Below, one piece after another: positions 51,201 to 62,500 of a stretch of 64,000 bases of DNA (position 1 is the first letter of the stretch; each line of letters starts with the position of its first letter). Below the pieces are notes generated by a model, which was not told the DNA's origin, searched no databases, and was given only the letters and a program-made list of their open reading frames with translations. Origin of the DNA: Hymenolepis diminuta (taxonomy: Eukaryota > Platyhelminthes > Cestoda > Cyclophyllidea > Hymenolepididae). The position numbers and the translations under genes are program-made. The stretch is taken from positions 595,924 to 659,923 of the forward strand of contig CAADRB010000029.1 of assembly GCA_900708905.1 (NCBI GenBank). The letters run 5' to 3'.

Positions 51201-52900
51201 GAATTTATTTACTCTGTCCCCAGCAAACACGAATATATAGATGACCTCCATACCATACAATATCACTGGTTTTACATAAACAACACCCTGAGTTGTTGAT
51301 AAAATGAGAAGACATTTCATTATTGCGATCGAAGAAAAGATAAAATTGGATTAAACGTGGGATCCTAAATATTTCTGTCCATAACTCTTTATAAACTCGA
51401 GGCACTTGAATTAGATAAGGGTTTCAATTTAAAAAAATAAGTTATTAGTCGCTTAAATGAAAAGCTGAACGAAATGAATTCGGTGACCTTCCCGAATGCC
51501 CATTTCTTGTCCTCATAAAATGACCTAGACATGAATTACTCATCAAAACTAAATGGCCTGGAGAACGGTCAGACTTCTGACTGACCTCAACAGGTAATCA
51601 CATGCTCCTGAAGTGAATCTAATCGATTTAGGCCATGGTAATGTTCAGGAGAGAGGAAAGCTAATGAACCCAGTCATAGTTACTAAAGTCGGCTCGAATC
51701 ATTCAAGTGTAAAACTTGGATTAATATGTCAGTATTACTCCTATTGAAGTAATTACAAGTTTTCCGATAATATTTGAGTCTGGAGTCTTTGTTTCAGAAA
51801 GGTCGGCGGTAGAGCAGTCATCGTGGGTGGCTGTGAAGTCAGTGGACATGGATTTGACAATACTTGGTATAAATTCATTGAATAGGCTGGTTAAAAATAC
51901 TAATCATTCCATCAGGTCTGGAGAACATACTTCTGACCTCACATAAAGCACAAATCAATTTTTTCTTATGTTATTATGCAGTAAACTTGTGGAACAAGGG
52001 AAGATTTGAAGATAACCACTAATTCGTCTTACTTATTCGAGTTAAAGGCATATCATCATGTTCCCATTATTTCCAGTTATAGGTTGACATAATTATTCTT
52101 TATTGTTGGCTAAATATGACTTTCGTAGTCAAAATTTCCTGGAATAGATCGCGTTTGCTTCTGGTTTACCATCAACTGAGAAATGACGCCCTAATTTCAA
52201 GCCATTATCATGGAAAGTGAACGGATTAATCTGAGCACTTATCTGAACTATCGGAACTCGAATTAGGCTAACAAATAGCCTAACTCATCGTCTCTTCGAT
52301 CCAAAGATAATACCTATCAGCTACAAATTCTAATTGAGAACTTAATAATCTGCGGTCATTTCAAACTGCGTCGCATTATTAAATATGGTATCATCTCTAA
52401 TTTGTCCGACAGTTCATCTTGCACTCGTCCAAATGACTCTGATGATATCCGTGAAAAATGATAGAACTATTCCAGCTCTGTTCACACAGGGGAGAGATCC
52501 GATTTATTACACAACTTGAGAAACTCTGAGAGAAAACAGGGCATTGGGTTTGTGACAAATTTCCAACGTTAAGCTGCGCTTAATGGAATATAGTAGAACT
52601 AGTTATCCCTCCTAAGAGGTTAATTAGTACCGGTTACGTGATAAGAGATCACTAATTTCGAAAATGTAAGCTTATTCTGACGAATAAGGCATTTAAGCAT
52701 TAATTCCGGTTAATAAGGAATAGATTTAACACACTATTTTCCCCCGAGATACACTTGAGCTAAATGCTTCAGTGGGCTACTTAACGCAAGTGCACTGCAA
52801 TAAACAGCCAATTAGACTTAACTACACTACCAATCAGACAGACGTTTGGCTATTCACATTTATATTAGGCCAGGGAGAGTTCAGTGAACGTTCAGAATCC
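45300..52900. other. Intergenic region of about 7.5 kb; no intact gene seen
   Basis: AT-rich DNA with short frames only. It includes the R1 repeat copy at 46.2-46.5 kb. A somewhat GC-richer patch with many short overlapping frames lies at about 47980-48260. I recognised no conserved proteins or RNA genes. Confidence 0.35.
46235..46515 (-). repeat. Dispersed repeat R1, copy at 46.4 kb
   Basis: The minus strand reads LQSRERLMKFELLNVSYPVC, KYFITRIQNESE. It aligns with the 18.9 kb copy (KFEFWNVKYPLSEDI) and the 2.7 kb copy (FWNLNYP), and its upstream part aligns with 61.0 kb at the DNA level (plus strand TTCTTCAGTGGCTGAGAAGG against TTTCTTTCAACGGTTGAGAAGG). No intact frame is left. Confidence 0.5.
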
Positions 52901-52979
52901 ATAATTAACATAGTTAAATTAAGAACACTACTTAAACAATGTGTAAATTTCAAATTGCATTTTGAAAAATCATTTTATA

Positions 52980-52985
52980 TTTATT
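52980..52985 (-). terminator. Poly(A) signal of the death-domain gene
   Basis: An AATAAA on the minus strand lies about 50 bases after the stop codon at 53034-53036. Confidence 0.55.
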
Positions 52986-53033
52986 ATAAAGAGATGAATA
53001 ATAATAATAGGTATTTACTTGAATGGAAACAGT

Positions 53034-56000
53034 TCATTTCTTCTTTTTATCCTTCGTCTTTCCACTCTCGTCAGCTTTCGACTTTCTTGCAGTCTTTTTG
53101 TCCTTCCTTTTATCTGTCGATTTATCAGTTGAATTCACTTTTGATGAAGGTTTTTCGGTTTCCTTTTCCTTAGATCTTGATTCTTTTCCCTTGTTGTTAG
53201 ATCTAGGCTCTTGCATTTCCTTTACATTTTTATATGTATCGTTAGTATTAACAATGTTTTGGTCACCTTTCTCTTCATTATTATTTAATTCCTGAATTTC
53301 CCTATCAGTCATTTTGTCTTCATTTTTACGTTCACCTGAACCAATTTCTTCACTCATGTGAATGCCTTCTGAGAATTTAGATTCAGTATCTTCTGACATA
53401 TCTTTATTTTCTATTTCTTCTTTATAATCCTTTTTCTGCAAGTTTTTATTTTCGTCATCTTTCTTTTTATCTATGGCATCGTATTCTTCATTCTTCGCTT
53501 CATGTTCTGATTTGGAAGTCGTATTTAACCTCGGCTTTTCCTCCTTCTTAGCATTTTCGTTTGACCTAGTCTTTGATTTGCTCTCTGCAGGTTTCAAAAT
53601 TGTGCCCTTGGGCTTTGGCCTTATCTTGTCTGTTTCGCTTTTAGGCATTTTATTTTCGGCTTTCTTACTTGTACTAGTTGATTCTTCATTATCCATGGTA
53701 TTCTTTCCTTTAACACCAGCCTTCCCACTGATTTCTTTCTTCACTGATTCGTTGGATCGATTTTTGGGAGTTTCTTTTTCGGAGTTAGCCGATGTTTGTT
53801 CGGCGACCATATCCAACTTTTCACTTTCAGAGCTTGAGGAATTATTCTTTGAATCATCCCCTTCTTTTGATGCTGAATCAGAATTTTCAGATTTTGGATT
53901 TCTTTTTATATTCTCATCACCCTTACCATCAGGAATTTTGTTGCCATCCTCATCCTTCACTAATTTTTTGGGCGAATTTTCTGGAGATTTCTTTAAAGAA
54001 CCTAATGATACTGATTCTGCCTTACTGGTTAATTTTGCTGAACTTTTCCTCGAAGTATTAGTTTCTTCCCTTTCTATTTCTGAAGTTTCTGATACATATT
54101 CATCCTTATTTTCCCGTCTAGCACCTTGATCCAACAAATTATCGTTCTTTGAAATTTCCTCCTCCGAAGTGTTTTTATCAAGAGAATTCGAAATGTCATA
54201 TTTAGAGCTCTTCGTTTTAGATTTATCTTGTTCTTTTAAGCCATTGCTACTCATCGAGCCTTTACGGCTCGACTTAGCTGAAGAATCGTCTTCCTTTTCA
54301 CTTTTCGTCAAGTTATTTATATCAGTAAGCCCTTTCGATTCTTCGTCCGTTTCTGCAAGTTCTACATCCTGGATTTCTTCCACATTGTCGTGTTTCTTCT
54401 CTCCCTCTTCTTCATCAACACTACTGGTCCTAATTGATTCATTAGATGACTTATTATGATTATCCTCATCGTCTGTTGCACACTCTTGATGTTCATCATT
54501 ATCCGACATACCTTCAGATTTATCACACTCGGTTTTGTTGTCCTCATTAGCTTCAATTCCTTCTTCCGAGTCGAGAGATTCTTCTTTATTTTCGCGAATA
54601 CCATTATCTTCGCCAACTTCTTTTTCCTCCTCTTCCTTCTCTTCTTTCTCCTCAAATCTGGAAGATGTTGCTTCTCCGGTCTCCTTGCTGGCTTCTTCAT
54701 ATGTAGCTGCTTTATTCAAGTGACTATTTGTACATTCTGAAGTTTCAGATTCTACTATCACTACAGTTTCACTTTCAGTCACTATATTCTGTCCACACTT
54801 TTCTGATAACTCCTCCTCTTCCTGTGGAAATTCCTGAACGAACCGTTTTCGAACTTCATTGGCCAGTTTTAACCATTTGGCTTGCCGAAGACCAGTAACT
54901 AAGCCTTCCACATTGATATATCGACGTGAAAGGAGTCTCCATTTAGCTAGTGCTGCAGCTGCGTCTTCAACAGGCGTTCTATTACGTGGAAGAACCACAT
55001 TCATGCGTTGGTAACCAAGGAGACCATTAATATCCTCCAGACGTTGATCATGATTTCGGATTGGCCACATTGGAAGATGAAGGTAAAGACGCGGCCATTC
55101 ATGGCGTACGCGACGGGCGACAAATCTGCAGGTCTCCTCAAATGAAATTTCACCTAAAGAACAAGGTCGTATATATCAGTGAAGCTGTAACTTTCATATA
55201 AATTTCCGGTATTTATGTCCGGATAACTACATAAATGATTAATTCGTAGTTAACATCCTTGAGCGAATTTGATTTCTGCCATTAACTTCACAGTCATAAT
55301 AAGATTGCGGAAACACGGATATAAGGGCCTGCATAAGTTATTACCATTTCGTGTTGATGTTAAAGAACAATTCTGACATTCTTAAGTCTCTATTTTCACC
55401 AACGTACTTAAGTACTTAATTTATTATTAATGTGTAAACCTCTTTTAGGTTAAGAGGTTGTTCAGCTTTCTAGAAAGCTGGGCGGAGCCATGGTTACATT
55501 GATTAATACTATTTTTCAAGTACCTTAAAGGAATGTATCAACCAATGCTCATCTTTAATAGCTAGTCTGGCCATCCAATGCAATTGGATACCCTAATTAT
55601 TAGATGTCGATTTAGATGTTTCAATTTCTGGCATATGTATAATTGATAAATTTGCTTTTGCTAACAATGTGATACAGTACTAAAAAGATAGTTTCTACTT
55701 CCCCCTAATGTATGCTGTTTTTCCTGATCAGTAAATGCTATTTTGAAAGTTATACTCCTGTTTTTCAAATCATATCAATATCTTACCTAAGTAGCTTACT
55801 AGAAATCCTTTTAGCTGGAGAAGACCTCATGCACCGCAGAAGAGTTGGGATAGAATAATAACTTATGACCATATGCAATGAAGGAGTGAACACACCTATA
55901 GTTTGGCAAATACGGAAGGCTGTGACGAAGGAAATATTTTTTTGGATACACGGAAACCATCAGTAACAGCAGTAGCTGACCATTTTTGATAAAGAAATAT

Positions 56001-57798
56001 GCATCTTACTTAAATTATGAAGATTACAAGGACATAGTCAATCATGAATTGTTATGAGTGGGTAAACTTAAAACTTCCATAGCGTATTCAAGCTTTTGTT
56101 GCTATGACAGTATTCTAATAAAATTTAGCTAAACAACAAATATTGGATTGCGTAAAGAACGTGTGGATTGATTAAGTGTGAAAAATGTAAGCTAATGTTT
56201 CTGAACATGTATTATGGATGGAGGTCTTTCTAAATGGTGAGTCACCGGTATTACATATATTGACAGGTGTATATGAAACACCTGTCAATACACCGGTTTT
56301 CTTGATTAAATGCAGCAGTGAAATCAATTATTCGTTATTATCAAACAGCGAGGGAAAAAGACGAAAATTTTAATATGCATACTCCTAATTATTTTGAAAT
56401 TACCTGTTTACTTGGTATTGTAGAATAACAGAGAAATGAAAGTATTCTACTTAAACACATTAAGTATCAATAAAATCGCAACTATTGTTTTTAGTTTCAA
56501 ACGAACTAAGATCTAAAGGCTACAAGAAATAAAAATAACCTAATCTTACCTTTTGTCGGTTTTGCAAGTGTTCCTTTCCTAAGTTGAATGAACGTTTGCA
56601 CTTTTCCTCTTTGTAGTAAAATCTCCCTACAGTCCACAGAAGTTTTCTCCATTACAGCAATTTCGATTTGGATCTCATTAATCCTTCTCAAGCTTGCGCT
56701 CTTTTTGCCTTCCTCTTCCTCAGTCATCTTTTTGAGTTCATTGATTCTTTTGTCAACATCAGCAATCGATGCCTTCACATCACTCTGCTCTTTGTCAAGC
56801 CTAACATCCCGACGTCTGTGAAACTCGCTCAGGGATTTTGAACCGCCAGAATCCTTTTTGGGATCGGAATTCTTATCTCCGTCTGTTTCTTGAGCTGATT
56901 CCAATTCATTTACAACCATTTTCGAAGCATTGTATCTCTTGGCTCGTTGAATATGACCCAGATTATTGTAAAACTCTCGACGCTTTTTTTGAAGGGACTT
57001 GATTTGATCTTGGCGGTATCGGCACTCCTCTGCTCTCCGTTTCTCTGATTCATCGATCACGTCCATCTCAAGTAGAAGACATTGGGCTGATTCCTTGTTA
57101 CTATTGATTCGACCCGTTAGTCGACTAGGGTAATCACGATCCTGCTTTAACCACGCAAAAATCTTTTCCTTGATTGCCCTCCAACGGGCCTGAACGTCAG
57201 TCAGACAGGCTTGTAGACCATTCAGATTATCGACTGTTGAATGCAAGTCCAAAGTAAGATTTCCCCATCGCTCTTCCAGATGATGGATTTCTTCAACAGC
57301 TTGAGATATCTCCAACTTTTGATTGGAGATAAATTCGTCGTATTCAATCACCTCATGAACTTCTTCATGGGTGATCTCGATCAAACTGACGCAATAGAGG
57401 TAAACACCATTATCCAGGATGGAAGAAAATCGTTTATTGAGCGTCTTGAAGAATGTGGAGACATTCTTTCGAAGGAGTTGAAAATCTCGAAGCTTTTTGA
57501 TAACATCGATCACTGTGCTTTCATTCAGATTTAGATCTAAATCTTCAGCAAGAAGTTGACATTGAGCGTCAGAGAGCATTGCCAGTTGAACTTCACTCTC
57601 AAACACGTCAAGTCTTTCCAGAACTTCCGCAGCATGCTTATTTTCCGACTCGAATTGAAGATTATCACACTGTTTGCAGATACCATCCAGAGTGTTCTGA
57701 AGACCTGAGCAAGCATTTTGAACGGTGATGTAGAGGGATTCAAGAGATTTTGGCTGACGAGAGCTACTGCAACTGCGGTCACGCGCTTGATTAGACAT
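53034..57798 (-). CDS. Coiled-coil and death-domain protein with a long charged tail, two exons
   Basis: Exon 1 is 57798-56550 and exon 2 is 55153-53034. The donor AAAAG/GTAAGA and acceptor CTTTAG/GTGAAA join in phase (..KPTKG-EISFEETC..), giving 1122 residues. Residues 1-415 are mostly helical, with heptad-like stretches (VEEIHHLEERWGNL, RINELKKMTEEEEG) suggesting coiled coil. Residues ~425-521 look like a death domain: EISFEETCRFVARRVRHEWP with the W..L pattern of helix 2, and ALAKWRLLSRRYINVEGLVT plus GLRQAKWLKLANEV matching the conserved W..... and L..AL.....LAE of helices 5-6. Residues 522-1122 are an E/K/S/D/N-rich, probably disordered tail ending DKKKK. Death domains mediate homotypic assembly in apoptosis, immunity and cytoskeletal adaptors. 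I do not recognise this overall architecture. A CCAAT motif lies near 57866. Confidence 0.8.
55154..56549 (-). other. Intron of the death-domain gene
   Basis: A 1.4 kb AT-rich intron separates the coiled-coil exon from the exon that begins exactly at the death domain. Apart from the inverted repeat at 56244-56297 nothing notable is seen. Confidence 0.65.
56244..56297. repeat. Inverted repeat / hairpin
   Basis: TATTGACAGGTGT (56258-56270) and ACACCTGTCAATA (56278-56290) are perfect 13-base arms around a 7-base loop. They are flanked on both sides by ACCGGT (56244-56249 and 56292-56297), so the pairing extends after a small bulge. Confidence 0.75.
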
Positions 57799-59585
57799 TT
57801 AGCTTAAACTGAGAGTTGGACAAATTTATCACCAGGCGATTGTTCTTTCTCCAGCCTTAAGAACAGCCAATCAGAGAGATGGATTGGCCTAGCCTATGAC
57901 AATGCGCTGGAGAGCAGTTCATTGTAATTTCTGGTGCCATAATTCTTAACCATTGGAAATAAATAATGCCGAAAAGGACATTTCCTGCGCGTGCGTATTT
58001 ATTTTACAAGATTGGAAGAAAACATTGAATGGGATTTTATAATCGACTAATAAAAGTGCCTTTTCGTGAAACTCAGTATGAGTTACTATTGTTATTTATT
58101 TCCTTTTCATTTATAAAATGATTTATAATTTATTCCATTCATTTCAAGAAAGTTCGTAATTTTGCGTAAAGCATACTGAAATAAATCCAGAAAATTATGA
58201 TGAATTCTTTTACAATACAGATTTGCATCTTTTGATAAATTAGCAGAACGAGAATTAATGTTGAAGTGAAAGTTATGTATTAGTCGAAACAGCCAACCTT
58301 ATAAACAACAGAACTGGAATTGTGTCTTAAAGAAATTCTCGATCTCAATCTTTCTTTTTCAATTAATCAATTTCCCCTCAAGGGAAGTGTTTGTAGTACT
58401 CACATGGTGGCTTGTATGCCTGCTCGTCCTAATTACATGGAGACGTAATGAAGTAGATCAGACCAGTCACCTCCCGTCGTATTTTATTTCGCTGTTTCAA
58501 ACAATTTCTCATCCAAGCAAGCCGCTTAAACTTTTATACCCAGCTGCCTAACCTCTAACTTTAGTCCTCTACTAATGTCCTACGCGCCAGTGGTCCGATT
58601 CACCTCTTGAGCTTCTGATTTTGAAAAGGCAATTTCATCCTGTTAGCCTTTAAGATAGCTCTAGGTCCTGATCAGTAGGTCACTCAAAGTGATTTTACTT
58701 TCGGGGTTAGTGCTATATTATGCTCTTCAATGGTTATTTTGAATAAGGAGCAGGCAACTTACAGCAATTCCAATTAAAGCAATATTTCGGTAATTCAGTA
58801 AAACATTCTAAATTCCTCCTCAATCTTTTTCGAGCATATGGGGTAAATTCGGGACATTTTCATTTATCACGTTTCTAAATCAAGAGGAAGACAGCTGATT
58901 AAAGAACACCATGAAATCCAGTTACTCGTCGACCTCTGATACATACAACTTCCAGAGCTTCTACATTCAGGACAAAATGAAGTAAAAATCACATAATTTG
59001 CAAAAGGTTCGGTTCCAATGACATGTCGAAAGTATGAAAAATCTTCTAACCAATAAAGCAGTTAAGACCAAAGTCCTTCTAGAGGTTGAATATTTTCATA
59101 GTTTTTTAAATCTTCATTTCATGAAGCGCAGATGAACAGTAGCCATTTACCCCGTGACAATTTCAACAATTAGTTAAGTCATTTTACCAAGTAGTCTTTA
59201 TCCCGATTCTCCTGTTTATACACCCGGCTGTATTTTATCGAGTATCTAATCAATATTAAACATACACCGATTACCTAAATGTTGATATCGGTAGTCTCTT
59301 TTCAGTTTGGGTTTTTCGACAATAAACTGAAGAATACTACAATTCTTCTTGAGTGTGGTGAATAGCATTGAGATATAATGGCGATCCAGATACTGGTTTA
59401 GTTTCGAAATTTCCAGTGTTCGACGTTATAAGTAGCCAATAGTGGGGATCATTTACAGATAAATCCAAAACATCAATATAAAACAAGTTTATCAACAAAA
59501 CAAATTATTGAACTAAAACCTCTTTGTACAGATGCGATAAAAAATAAATATAAAACGGTGCAGAATAGAAACAGCTTCAACAGTC
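57799..59585. other. Spacer between the TRIP13-like and death-domain genes
   Basis: This holds the presumed promoter of the death-domain gene (57800-57960, less AT-rich, with CCAATC boxes near 57866) and the 3' flank of the TRIP13-like gene. No canonical AATAAA is seen on the minus strand just after 59586; an AATAAT variant lies near 59505. No gene seen. Confidence 0.4.
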
Positions 59586-62500
59586 TCAAGGAAGATTGAC
59601 TTTTACAGACGAAGTAGTATCCAAAGCATCTCCAACAGGAGCAGTAGCCTTTTCTCTCCCTCCATTAACCGACTCACCTGTTGACTGAGCAATAAGTTGT
59701 TGATCGGAAAACCTACTATCTGCGGCCCTTTGAAGTGCCTCAATAAAAACGTTCAGGGGAACAGCAGGTGTGGCGAATCCTTTTCCATTATTTCCAACTG
59801 CGGACTGGGGAACAGAACAATTTTCTTTATCTCTACAGGAGCTATTGACTGCTCCAGACAACCGAACTGGAATGTTAGTGGGATATTTGGTTGCGTCCAT
59901 GTAGAAAGCGTGGGCAATGAGAGGTAACTTTCGAAGAGTTCGGCCGTTCAGTCCGATGCTGCGTTGAGCTAAGCGCCATACCAGAAGACTTGGTGCTGTC
60001 ACCTGAATTTGAGGAAAAATGAACGATGGAATACGCACTCTTAATAAAACATCGGACAAAGCTGCATAAAGGTTTCACTAAATTAATGCTTGTATTACTG
60101 ATTACTATAAGATATCCAAATAGTTAAAATGAATCCCAACATCCTTAAATGGAATCCTCCAAGATTTTCTTCCATATTTAAGATCTTAAGGCAGTGTATC
60201 TCCTTGTTCGAATAATATAACATGAATTAATTTAAAAATTCCTACTATTACCTACAGCAATGCTTATAGTTCAGTAAGAGGTGAGTGGGAATCGAATATA
60301 AGTTGAAATAAATTCCAACTATAACTCTATTTGACTGCTGGATTCAGATTGTGTGCTTGCTACTTATTTGATAGATTCTGATAATCGAAAGTTTACCCTC
60401 TGGGTGCCTGAATGAATTTGTGACCGTGGTATTCACAGCTTACCGACCAACTGATAAATTTTGATGGTTAATCATGCCATTTCAGTACATTTTCCGTCTA
60501 ATAGTCAAGACAAGCGTGGGATGACAGTAAATGGCATGATTTTGGCACGGCGGAACTAGAGTTAACACAAGGCAAATAAATGGACAATAATTTTTGGCAT
60601 TAGGTAGACCGAGCGTGAGATAATAATGAGAGATACTAGCTCACTGATAGAGGAATTTGGGAATAACCAATATTAGATATGACTGTATTCATTTTCCAAA
60701 GTTAATAGCCTTGTGTTAAGGTGTTTTCATTTTAATAAGAGCTTCAGCATGCCAAGGAGGTGAGTAATGAGTAAAAAGCCGATTTGTCAAGCGTTCGTTG
60801 TCAAGGTGACTATCGTTTGTACGGAGTTAGAAAAACGAGAAACCCACTACCTGATTTACCGGATGTAATCCTAAAACTAAGTTGGCGATCTGTAGAGTGA
60901 GTAACGCACAGTAACACTTCTTCTGTCGTTGAAATTTCATAATTCTTCCTCTGAATTGAAGCAAATGCTAGTCTACCATGTCCAGTGCTTAACGGCCTAT
61001 TTTCTTCATGACACTCAGTCTTGGCACTCCAGTTCATTCGTTTTCTTTCAACGGTTGAGAAGGAAAAATGATCATACGTGAAGATTGGATTTAATCGCGT
61101 ACAATTAATCGAAATATACTGTAAAAGCACTGCGCTGAGTATTGATTTAAAAAACGATAAAATCCTTCGGTTTTTTATTAATAAATAGCACTTAAATTTC
61201 ACTCAATGTCAATATAGAACTTGGTTTTCAGATAATACAACAGATTTGTACAAAATCAATTCGACCAGCTACTTATACAAAATTCCAAGCTAAATACACA
61301 TAATGAATTGATTAAACATGGAGAAAACTTTGTTTTTGAGTGTGGACATCCAGGAGTGCACTATAGAGGCTATCATTTTACAAACATTCTGTAAATTCAT
61401 CGGAACCTATACGAAATACAATTGTTTAAACGACTTTTGGAGGCAAAGGTCATCAGTTTTATTGAAGCACGACTCTGTTAAGCTAAGAAATACCCCTACG
61501 ATCAGAGATCTTCGGAACGATTAACAGTGGACAGCCGCCTTTCAAAATTCCTAAAAGTGAGTGAGGGAACAAATAAAAGCGACAGCCTTGCTTAGTCAGT
61601 AGAAATCGCGCACTATTGTCGACGCAATGCTGATTACACAATTTTAGAAAATCGATAACCATCTTACGTGTCGGAAAATGGAATAACCACAAAAGGGAAT
61701 GGAAAATTGGTTTTACTCGTTAAGCGAATTAAGATAACGATTAACTGTAAATATTAAATAGGATGAAAGAAATGAAAGAACACGCAGTTCGAAAATAATT
61801 TTGAGAGACACATGGAAAGTAATTTTTCAGACTAATAGCATTTTCAAAAGCCAAATCGATATTCAGGAACACGAAAATATTATCAGATAGTTTGTGCAAC
61901 GATAGTGTAGCCGAAACAATGCCTACGGAATTAAATATCAAGACTCATTTACTAATTGATGAATAAAATAGGTTAAATTCTTATCATTATAGAGGTGGAG
62001 GAAATCGAGATTCTCAACCGGTTACTCCGGAACCAAAAACGACTAAGTTATTCAGAAGTTTTGTCTGAACATTATTCTGTCATTTAATCAAAATTGATCG
62101 CTAAAATACAATGCTATCAAATCTTTACCGGACTCTCAACAAACTGCAAAGCAGATAGTACTCGGTAACTGAGGAGACCCGATTTCTGGCGTTCAATCAG
62201 GCCGACTCGAATGAGTTCATTCAAGCAGGAGGCGTAGATTGAGTATATAGCGACGGCTGAAGGAGGTCCAATATATGCTCGAATATCCGCTCTATCCAGA
62301 AAAGCAGGATCAACAACACCACTCACATTGGATGTGGCCATTACCATAACGTTTGGATATTGTTTCATCTAACAATAAAAGATGGCGTCATTTCTACTGA
62401 TATGTAATAAGTAAAATGAACTGTATGTGATAGCAAACCTGGTCGAGATGTGTTAGGACTGCATTGACAACACGTAGAGCGTCACTAGGTTCACAGGATG

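Noticed and set aside
52772..53173. 133-codon plus frame
   Set aside because: It is partly antisense to the end of the death-domain gene and has no recognisable product.
53473..54129. 218-codon plus frame opposite the death-domain gene
   Set aside because: It is the antisense shadow of the E/K/S-rich tail, whose codons rarely give stops on the other strand.
60810..61202. 130-codon minus frame as a separate gene
   Set aside because: It overlaps the R1 repeat, lies inside a TRIP13 intron, and has no start context or recognised motif.
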